Origin: CAYSEW01 sp964430245
GTDB taxonomy: Bacteria; Bacteroidota; Bacteroidia; Flavobacteriales_D; Parvicellaceae
Direction: 5' to 3'
Length of the DNA: 64,000 bases
NCBI GenBank assembly: GCA_964430245.1
Contig: CAYSEW010000011.1
Coordinates: 1-64,000, forward strand
The position numbers and the translations under genes were made by a program. Of this stretch, positions 1-6,162 are shown in pieces. The notes beneath the pieces are model-generated. The model ran no database searches, was not told the origin of the DNA, and saw only the letters and a list, made by a program, of their open reading frames with translations. Positions within the stretch are counted from its first letter, which is position 1. Every line of letters starts with the position of its first letter.

Positions 1-53
1 GATAATATCCCTTATTGTTGAATGTCTTGTCTTTTGGAGAATAACTCCCAACG

Positions 54-81
54 GTAGAGTAGTGGGGTATTTTAGGTTGAT
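54..81. repeat. Direct repeat, copy 1 of 2 (28 bp)
   Basis: This 28-bp stretch recurs at 505-532 with a single difference (G59 versus A510). The shared core reads AGTGGGGTATTTTAGGTTGA. On the minus strand both copies are open in the frame that reads QPKIPHYST, and each has a TAA a few codons upstream. The repeats flank a recombinase-like small gene. They may be a recombination site or the shared coding ends of two related gene fragments; the sequence does not decide which. Confidence 0.75.
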
Positions 82-173
82 CCCTATTATCTTATTAAAT
101 ACATAAAAATAAATAATACGATAAAAGATACAAAATAATAGATAATCTTGTTTTTTCTATTCATACGACAAAA

Positions 174-422
174 CTAACAAAAATAAATCTCTATTTTCTC
201 AATCTTCCAATCGGATTCTCTACCCAACCTTTCTTCTCTGATTTTTCCTTTCTTTAAAATTGAGAAAACATAGTTTCCTTTAAATTCATTTCCTCTTGGG
301 GTTTTGATATTTCGGTCATTAAACCAATTTGAAATCTTTCGATATCCTAATCCTTTTTGATGAAGTTTCTTAATTGTATTGTACAGATATTGTTGGTGTT
401 CTGAATAGAAATAATTATTCAA
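174..422 (-). CDS. Small recombinase-like helical protein, possibly truncated
   Basis: 82 residues from a TTG start. The middle (about 18-60) has the pattern of the short helical recombinase domain that follows the catalytic part of large serine recombinases: a helix with LHQKGLGYRKISNWF, then the turn RNIKTPRGNEF, then a helix with YVFSILKKGKIREERL. No catalytic resolvase domain or nucleophilic serine region is present. The frame stays open about 45 codons upstream of the TTG, through the copy-2 repeat, without a conventional start. Stand-alone proteins of this shape occur in Bacteroidota, but their function is not established. It could be a remnant of a mobile gene or a small DNA-binding protein. 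The family resemblance is by pattern only. Confidence 0.5.
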   Translation of the reverse strand: MNNYFYSEHQQYLYNTIKKLHQKGLGYRKISNWFNDRNIKTPRGNEFKGNYVFSILKKGKIREERLGRESDWKIEKIEIYFC

Positions 423-504
423 ATTTTTATCCGTGATATTGACATCAAATAACAGATTAACTTTTCTTCTAGAATAATCTTCCCTTGATAATGATTTTGT
501 TACT

Positions 505-532
505 GTAGAATAGTGGGGTATTTTAGGTTGAT
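505..532. repeat. Direct repeat, copy 2 of 2 (28 bp)
   Basis: Matches 54-81 at 27 of 28 positions. In this copy the minus-strand reading frame (QPKIPHYST) runs without a stop into the recombinase-like gene ending at 174, although no ATG, GTG or TTG start lies upstream of the repeat in that frame. The gene may therefore be an N-terminally damaged or unusually initiated version of a longer protein. Confidence 0.75.
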
Positions 533-592
533 TATTATATCTTTTACTATAGTTTTTTTAGTAATTTTATAACTGATAACTAAGAAAATAAT

Positions 593-688
593 ATGACATT
601 TAATATTTGGTTAATTTCAACAATCATCGTTACAATTATGGTTTGGGGATTTATTATAAAGTACCTAAAGAAAGAGAAGGTAAACTAA
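593..688 (+). CDS. Tiny single-pass membrane protein (31 aa)
   Basis: An ATG-started frame of 31 codons encodes a hydrophobic stretch (about residues 5-22, including VTIMVWGFII) followed by a basic tail ending KYLKKEKVN. That is the profile of a single-spanning small protein with its C-terminus in the cytoplasm. The size and the WG in the helix recall small accessory subunits of sodium symporters, but no such transporter gene is adjacent, so no function is assigned. It is isolated between the repeat region and the ArsC-like gene. There is no Shine-Dalgarno sequence, which is normal in this phylum. Confidence 0.4.
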   Translation: MTFNIWLISTIIVTIMVWGFIIKYLKKEKVN

Positions 689-768
689 ACCAGTACTAAT
701 TTTATAGAACTAATCACTGGTTCCGTTAAAACCCTTTTTTGTTTAGTATAATTTCTTTTTGAAAAACT

Positions 769-1116
769 CTATTTTTCAAGACAAGCCACAACTTCCTCAA
801 TAACTTTTTTAGTATTCCCAATGAAAATTTGATCTTCTATGATAAAAATAGGTCTTTTAAGAAAAGTGTCTTCCTCTAAAAGAAGTTTTTTATAGTCGGA
901 TTCTTTAAGAGACCTTTCTTTCAATTTCATTGTTTTATATTTAATGGCTCTACGAGAAAAAAGTGATTCATAGGAACCAGCTAGCTGCGCCATTTCATCC
1001 AACTGTTCTTCAGATATTTTTTCTGACCTTATTTCTTGTTGATCGCCATCCCATTCTAACGCTTTTAAAATACGTTGACAAGTACTGCATTTTCCTAAGT
1101 GATATACCTTTTTCAT
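769..1116 (-). CDS. ArsC/Spx family thiol protein (arsenate reductase-like)
   Basis: 115 residues, the usual size of the ArsC/Spx/YffB group of thioredoxin-fold proteins. The N-terminus carries a CxxC (C10-S-T-C13) right after the first strand. The family's RP pair before the third strand is present (KRPIFIIED, near residue 88), followed by IGNTKKVIEEVV. Members either reduce arsenate through glutathione or thioredoxin-linked chemistry or, as Spx, bind RNA polymerase. No ars genes lie nearby, so an arsenic role is not supported by context. It is transcribed divergently from the EamA gene at 1209 and shares a 92-bp upstream region with it. Confidence 0.8.
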   Translation of the reverse strand: MKKVYHLGKCSTCQRILKALEWDGDQQEIRSEKISEEQLDEMAQLAGSYESLFSRRAIKYKTMKLKERSLKESDYKKLLLEEDTFLKRPIFIIEDQIFIGNTKKVIEEVVACLEK

Positions 1117-1208
1117 TTTTCTAAAGTAAAAAAGTATCAGTAATAGATAGCTTAATATAACTACAAAACTTTTCTGGATAATTCATTTTATTACTTTAGC
1201 CGCCAGAA

Positions 1209-2129
1209 ATGATCAAGGATTATAAATATTACTTTTTACTGCATGCTGTCATCTTAATATGGGGATTTACAGGTGTGATTGGAAAACATCTAGACATATC
1301 AGGGATGGAATCCATGCCTATAGTCATCTATAGAATGTTGATAGGATGGGTTTCTCTTTTGATCTTTATGCTCATAATGAAAAGAACAATAAGAATAGAC
1401 AGTAAAGGTTTATTTAAAACTCTAGGAACTGGTGTAATAATAGCTGCTCATTGGTGGGCTTTTTTTAAATCCATAGAGTTGGCAAACGTTTCTATTGCGC
1501 TTATTTTCATGTCTACTTGTGCACTATTTACTTCATTTGTAGAGCCCATTATTGCAAAGAAAAAATTTGATTACAAAGAGCTATTAATGGGAATTATGGT
1601 AGTGATAGGGATAGCCATAATTATTAATGACCTTTCTTATAATTCTGACCATGAATATTTCTGGGCCATAAGCCTAGCTTTATTATCTGCATTTTTAGCT
1701 GCTATTTTCTCTGTAATCAATTCCGTGCTGGTAAAAGAATATGATTCTCAAGCTATTACTTTATATGAATTGATTGGCGGTTTCACAGCCATTACATTAG
1801 TCACTTTTTTTCTTGGAGAACACGAGCTAAGCGACTTTAATATTTCAATTTATCAATTTATATTACTATTTATATTAGGTTCAATTTGCACCTCTTTTGC
1901 TTTTTTAATGGGTGTATATATCATGAAGTTTATTCCCGCGTATACTGTAAACCTTTCAGTAAATATGGAGCCCATCTATGCCATTGTATTAGCACTTCTT
2001 TTTTTCGGGAAAAAAGAAGTGATGAGCTTTAATTTTTATATTGGAGCTTCAATTGTTGTGGGAACAATTCTATTAAACGCTTATTTCAAAAAAAGATCTC
2101 GAGCAATACAGAACAAGGAAAAGCAATAG
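1209..2129 (+). CDS. EamA/DMT-family transporter
   Basis: 306 residues with about ten hydrophobic segments arranged as two repeats of five, the hallmark of the drug/metabolite transporter superfamily. The N-terminal helix contains VILIWGFTGVIGK, a typical EamA start. The second repeat begins near residue 150 (AISLALLSAFLAAIFSVIN) and ends with a basic cytoplasmic tail (KKRSRAIQNKEKQ). Substrates of this family range from amino acids to nucleotides and cannot be read from sequence. It ends two bases before the end of the convergent GldM-C-like gene, with no visible terminator between them. A second, distinct EamA protein lies at 17946. Confidence 0.85.
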   Translation: MIKDYKYYFLLHAVILIWGFTGVIGKHLDISGMESMPIVIYRMLIGWVSLLIFMLIMKRTIRIDSKGLFKTLGTGVIIAAHWWAFFKSIELANVSIALIFMSTCALFTSFVEPIIAKKKFDYKELLMGIMVVIGIAIIINDLSYNSDHEYFWAISLALLSAFLAAIFSVINSVLVKEYDSQAITLYELIGGFTAITLVTFFLGEHELSDFNISIYQFILLFILGSICTSFAFLMGVYIMKFIPAYTVNLSVNMEPIYAIVLALLFFGKKEVMSFNFYIGASIVVGTILLNAYFKKRSRAIQNKEKQ

Positions 2130-2131
2130 CT

Positions 2132-2797
2132 TTATTTTATTTTCAACAATATTCCGGCATATAGCTGCTGTATGCTAGCAGGGCCTTGTATTATAATATT
2201 AGTAAACACCAACTCATCTCCACTATTTAAACCCCTTAAAGAAGATCTCATTTGTGCAGTCAAACGACTATTATTGCTTTTATAAGTTATCTCATTAATT
2301 ATTAGATCGAAAGAAACAACTGTATAGGAAACATTTAATGGATGAAACCCTAGCGACACCAATAATTCAGCATTTATAGCACTTTTTATATCAATAACAC
2401 CACTCGTTCTACCACCAAAATAAGCAGTAGGTGCAGGCAATGGAGATATTCTAAATTCTGATTTACCTAGATAGACCTTTTGTTTGTAGTCATTAATAAC
2501 ATACATAGCAATATATGCTGTATTTCCTCTCATAGCTTTTACTATGTAGTTCCCTTCAAAATCACATTTTTCAGAAATAATACAGTTAACACATTCAACT
2601 TTAACATCTTCTTTTGAGTAACCTTTAGGAGGAACAACTTTAATTTTATTATTCCAGCCTTTATAAAGGACATTAAATTCCGAATTAAAAATATATGATA
2701 CTGAATCTTTTTTAGTAACCTTAATAGAGTTTTTTGAATCTTGAGCTGACAAGCTAAAGGAAAAAAATACAATAAATACGAATATTAGTTTTTTCAT
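2132..2797 (-). CDS. Secreted GldM C-terminal-domain-like protein
   Basis: 221 residues with a signal peptide (MKKLIFVFIVFFSFSLSA, then Q). The mature part resembles the periplasmic C-terminal half of the gliding/type IX secretion protein GldM. It has a strand-rich region with GKSEFRISPLPAPTAYFGG (family pattern: FRV...PDP), then LNVSYTVVSFDLII and a final block with RSSLRGLNSGDELVFTNI. The GldM transmembrane N-terminus and its first periplasmic domains are absent, so this is not the T9SS motor protein. Stand-alone GldM-C-like proteins are known in Bacteroidota but uncharacterised. It sits upstream of nothing T9SS-related. Its neighbour on the same strand is the TM2-like gene at 2852, 54 bp upstream of its start. 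Confidence 0.6.
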   Translation of the reverse strand: MKKLIFVFIVFFSFSLSAQDSKNSIKVTKKDSVSYIFNSEFNVLYKGWNNKIKVVPPKGYSKEDVKVECVNCIISEKCDFEGNYIVKAMRGNTAYIAMYVINDYKQKVYLGKSEFRISPLPAPTAYFGGRTSGVIDIKSAINAELLVSLGFHPLNVSYTVVSFDLIINEITYKSNNSRLTAQMRSSLRGLNSGDELVFTNIIIQGPASIQQLYAGILLKIK

Positions 2798-2851
2798 GTT
2801 TTAATTAATTACACATGTATAATTACTAAAAACAATAAAGAAACACTTACT

Positions 2852-3202
2852 CTATTCAGTATTTATATTCCACATAAAAACATGATCGTTATTGGCGAAT
2901 TTCTCAAGATCTTTAGAGAAAATAATGATTCCCAAATCTGCTAATATTAAAAATCCTGCTCCCCCTAAAGTAATTGCATAAACTACAGGCACCTTAGGGT
3001 TTGTCCCTAAATAGAGTCGATGTACACCTAACAAACCCAGAGAAACATCAAAAACAGCAGCTGTAACCTTTGAGTGATTGCCTTTATCTTTATGTAAATT
3101 GAAAACTTTTTTAAGTCGCTTTTTCCTCACCTTAGGAATATCAGCTGTGTAAGCATTCATAGAAAGCAATACAATCATTCCTATAGAAAAAATTCTAAGC
3201 AA
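2852..3202 (-). CDS. TM2-domain-like membrane protein
   Basis: 116 residues. An N-terminal hydrophobic signal or anchor (to about residue 19) is followed by a basic linker and two hydrophobic hairpin segments. The first contains GLLGVHRLYLGT, which matches the TM2 signature (G-x-F/L-G-x-H-R-x-Y-L-G). The second (ITLGGAGFLILADLGIII) matches the second TM2 helix with its acidic residue. TM2 proteins are short membrane proteins of unclear function. It lies between the GldM-C-like gene and the SOD gene, all on the minus strand, with only 11 bp between it and the SOD stop codon, so it may be co-transcribed with sod. Confidence 0.65.
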   Translation of the reverse strand: MLRIFSIGMIVLLSMNAYTADIPKVRKKRLKKVFNLHKDKGNHSKVTAAVFDVSLGLLGVHRLYLGTNPKVPVVYAITLGGAGFLILADLGIIIFSKDLEKFANNDHVFMWNINTE

Positions 3203-3213
3203 TTTAAATTCAT

Positions 3214-3822
3214 TTATTTGGCAGCACTGAAATTCTCTTCAACTTTATCCCAATTAATTACATTAAAGAATGCCGCAATATAATCTGGTCTTCTGTTCTG
3301 GTAATTTAAATAGTAAGCGTGCTCCCATACATCTAATCCTAATATTGGAGTACCTCCGCAACCAATTCCCGGCATCAATGGATTGTCCTGATTAGCTGTT
3401 GAACAAACTTCTACTCTTCCACCTTCATGTACACAAAGCCATGCCCAGCCAGACCCAAATCGTGTAGCAGCTGCATTGGCGAAAGCCTCTTTAAAAGCAT
3501 CAAATGATCCAAAAGCATTTTTAATTGCATCTGCCAATTCCCCTGCTGGCTCCCCACCTCCATTAGGAGACATTACCTCCCAAAACAAACAATGATTAAA
3601 ATATCCTCCACCATTATTTCTTACTGCACCATTAGACATATCAAGTCCTTTTAAAATATCATCGACTGAACTGCTTTCTAGATCGGTTCCTTCTATTGCA
3701 GCATTTAATTTACTAGTATATCCTGCATGGTGTTTACCATGATGGATCTCCATTGTTCTTGTATCCATATTAGGTTCTAATGCATCGTGTGAATAAGGTA
3801 ATTCGGGTAATTCAAAAGCCAT
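3214..3822 (-). CDS. sodA: Superoxide dismutase, Mn-type signature
   Basis: 202 residues, full length for the Fe/Mn SOD family, which disproportionates superoxide to oxygen and hydrogen peroxide. Metal ligands are visible: His27 in MEIHHGKHH, the His in FNHCLFW, and Asp and His in the C-terminal DVWEHAYY. The Gln that tunes the metal centre is in the C-terminal domain (ANQDNPLM), while the helix that carries it in FeSODs has GGGYFNH instead; this arrangement is typical of Mn enzymes. There is no signal peptide, so it is cytoplasmic. A TATATTTG box lies about 50 bp upstream. Confidence 0.93.
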   Translation of the reverse strand: MAFELPELPYSHDALEPNMDTRTMEIHHGKHHAGYTSKLNAAIEGTDLESSSVDDILKGLDMSNGAVRNNGGGYFNHCLFWEVMSPNGGGEPAGELADAIKNAFGSFDAFKEAFANAAATRFGSGWAWLCVHEGGRVEVCSTANQDNPLMPGIGCGGTPILGLDVWEHAYYLNYQNRRPDYIAAFFNVINWDKVEENFSAAK

Positions 3823-3868
3823 ATCATTAAGTTTTAATTGTAAATAATCTAGTTATTAATCTTTAATA

Positions 3869-3876
3869 CAAATATA
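3869..3876 (-). promoter_or_regulatory. Candidate -7 box upstream of sodA
   Basis: Minus-strand TATATTTG fits the Bacteroidota TAnnTTTG consensus and lies 46 bp before the sodA start. I see no clear -33 TTG at the expected spacing, so this is a consensus match only. Confidence 0.45.
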
Positions 3877-3920
3877 AACATTTGCATATTTGACTAACTT
3901 AATTAAAAAATTTAATAAAA

Positions 3921-4379
3921 ATGATTGACCAGCCGCTTTCTCATGAATATTTTATGAAAAAAGCTATTGCAGAAGCGCAGTTAGCTTATGAAAAAGATGA
4001 AGTGCCTGTGGGCGCTATAATTGTTTCAAAAAACAAGATCATTGCAAGGGCACATAACCTCACTGAACAACTTACTGATTTTACAGCCCATGCAGAAATG
4101 CAGGTTTTTACAGCAGCAAGTGAATACCTTCAAAACAAGTATTTAACAGAGTGTACATTATATGTCACATTAGAGCCCTGTGTAATGTGTGCAGGAGCAG
4201 CATTCTGGACCAGGATCGGAGAGATTATTTATGGAGCAAAAGATGAAAAAAGGGGATTTCAATCTATTAACAACAAGATCATTCATCCATCAACTAAAGT
4301 GTCTGGAGGAATACTTACTGATGATTGTTCTCAACTGCTTAAATCCTTCTTTATAAATAAACGCATAAACCCTAATTAA
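3921..4379 (+). CDS. tadA: tRNA adenosine(34) deaminase / nucleoside deaminase
   Basis: 152 residues of the cytidine/deoxycytidylate deaminase fold. The zinc site is intact: His57-Ala-Glu59 (HAE, with the catalytic Glu) and Pro86-Cys87-x-x-Cys90 (PCVMC). The N-terminal segment EVPVGAIIV and the GAKDEKRGF region after the second motif are characteristic of TadA, which converts A34 to inosine in tRNA-Arg(ACG). Guanine deaminases of the same family are the main alternative. It is transcribed away from sodA and ends 67 bp before the oxidoreductase operon. Confidence 0.88.
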   Translation: MIDQPLSHEYFMKKAIAEAQLAYEKDEVPVGAIIVSKNKIIARAHNLTEQLTDFTAHAEMQVFTAASEYLQNKYLTECTLYVTLEPCVMCAGAAFWTRIGEIIYGAKDEKRGFQSINNKIIHPSTKVSGGILTDDCSQLLKSFFINKRINPN

Positions 4380-4446
4380 GAAGTATGTTATAAATCCACT
4401 TTTTTTTATTTACTTTTAAAGCTATAATAATCAAAAGCAACATTAA

Positions 4447-6159
4447 ATGGAAAATGGTCATTCAAAGAATTCAGTTCTTTCACCAACAACCAGTGATGTT
4501 AAATATGGCTTTATAATAGACAATAGAAAATGTATTGGCTGTCATGCCTGTACTGTTGCTTGTAAATCCGAACATGAAGTTCCGGTTGGAGTAAATAGAA
4601 CCTACGTAAAACAGGTCGAAAAAGGAACTTTTCCAGAGTCAAAAAGATTGTTCTCGGTAATGCGTTGTAATCATTGTACCAATGCCCCTTGCGTAAGCAT
4701 ATGCCCTACCGAGGCACTATTCATAAGAGAAGATGGTATAGTAGATTTTGACAATGACAGGTGTATTGGCTGTAAATCTTGTATGCAGGCTTGCCCATAT
4801 GATGCACTTTATATAGATCCCGAAACAAAAACTGCAGCAAAATGCAATTATTGTGCTCACAGAGTTGATGTAGGTCTAGAACCTGCCTGCGTAATAGTAT
4901 GTCCTGAACAGGCCATCGTTTCAGGAAACATGAATGACCCTAAATCTGAAATTGCTGATCTACTTTCAAAACATGACGTGAAAGTCAGAAAAAAAGGGAA
5001 AAATACTATCCCCAATTTATTTTACATAAATGCGCAAGATGAATCATTAATCCCTTCAAAGTCTGAACCTTCTGATCAATATATATGGAATTCTCAATCT
5101 ACAGGAGTTGGACATTTCTCAAAATTTGCAGAGTCTTTAACTAAAGGCAAAAGCCTTTTAGAAATGACTGAACAGCTAGACCCGAAACTTTTTTCAGCAG
5201 ATGAAATAACGGCTAAAAAAGAAAGAAAAACGTCTGTTGAGGTATTAATGGAAAAATCAAAAAGGGTTTTTGACACTCCAGACAAAGGTATACTTTGGGG
5301 CTGGGAGGTCTCTTCCTATGTTTGGACTAAAGCCATATCTACTGGATCTTTTCTAATTGCCTTTTTGAGCCTATTCTCTAATTTCTCTTTTCAAAGTGAT
5401 TATAAAAGTCAATTGGTTTTAAATATTAGTGACGCAACTACAACCTTATATATTGGGATTGCTTCAGGCTTATTTTTCCTAACTCTTACAGGTATATTAT
5501 TAGTAATGGACCTAGATCAGCCTAAACGATTTTTATTTGTTCTATTAAGACCACATTGGAAATCGTGGCTAGTTAAAGGTGGATATTCTATTACTATTTT
5601 TGGCATCTGCTTATCTCTAAGTGGATTGTTAATATTTATGGATGTAAGTTTTAAGTATCAATTTATCCTTTTAAGTATTACTTCTGTTTTTGCAATTATC
5701 ACTTCTATCTACACCGCTTTCTTGTTTAGACAAGCCAAAGGTCGCGACCTTTGGCAAAGCCCATTATCTGCTTTTCATATGCTTGTTCATAGTTTAATGG
5801 CGGGGTCTTCTTTATTTATCTTGCTTTCATTATTCTTGAATTTCCAGACTACTTTTCTACATTTTTCTCAGCTTACTTTTGTTGTTTCAATTGTTCTAAA
5901 TCTTATTATCATTTTCAGTGAATTCAAAATTCTTAACCATTCATCTGATTCAAAAAAAGCATTAAATTTAATAGCAAATGGAAGATACCGTCAAGTCTTT
6001 TGGCTAGTCGCCATAATCTTAGGAAATTTAATGCCCTTAGGTCTTGTTTTTTCAGGGTTGCCTTTGTTTTCAGTCATTAGTAGTATACTATGTTTTATCG
6101 GAATATTCACAACTCAACACCTTTGGGTAGAAGCTCCCCAAAGAATACCTCTTACATAA
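4447..6159 (+). CDS. Fused 4Fe-4S ferredoxin / DmsC-type membrane anchor (SoeB-SoeC-like)
   Basis: 570 residues joining two subunits that are usually separate. Residues about 18-180 form a DmsB/PsrB-type electron-transfer module with four cysteine groups: C29IGCHAC...C, then CNHCTNAPC, CIGCKSCMQAC, and CNYC with a late CVIVC. This gives sites for four [4Fe-4S] clusters. From about residue 290 the protein has roughly eight hydrophobic helices like DmsC, which passes electrons to or from quinone. The catalytic subunit follows after 3 bp. The sum of separate SoeB and SoeC lengths (about 235 plus 325) matches this fusion. Cytoplasmic-face placement is inferred from the partner's lack of a Tat signal. 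Alternative: a polysulfide, DMSO or nitrate-type reductase anchor. Confidence 0.85.
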   Translation: MENGHSKNSVLSPTTSDVKYGFIIDNRKCIGCHACTVACKSEHEVPVGVNRTYVKQVEKGTFPESKRLFSVMRCNHCTNAPCVSICPTEALFIREDGIVDFDNDRCIGCKSCMQACPYDALYIDPETKTAAKCNYCAHRVDVGLEPACVIVCPEQAIVSGNMNDPKSEIADLLSKHDVKVRKKGKNTIPNLFYINAQDESLIPSKSEPSDQYIWNSQSTGVGHFSKFAESLTKGKSLLEMTEQLDPKLFSADEITAKKERKTSVEVLMEKSKRVFDTPDKGILWGWEVSSYVWTKAISTGSFLIAFLSLFSNFSFQSDYKSQLVLNISDATTTLYIGIASGLFFLTLTGILLVMDLDQPKRFLFVLLRPHWKSWLVKGGYSITIFGICLSLSGLLIFMDVSFKYQFILLSITSVFAIITSIYTAFLFRQAKGRDLWQSPLSAFHMLVHSLMAGSSLFILLSLFLNFQTTFLHFSQLTFVVSIVLNLIIIFSEFKILNHSSDSKKALNLIANGRYRQVFWLVAIILGNLMPLGLVFSGLPLFSVISSILCFIGIFTTQHLWVEAPQRIPLT

Positions 6160-6162
6160 AAT

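Noticed and set aside
769..1116. Arsenic resistance locus
   Set aside because: Only the ArsC/Spx-like gene is present; there is no arsR, arsB or arsM beside it.
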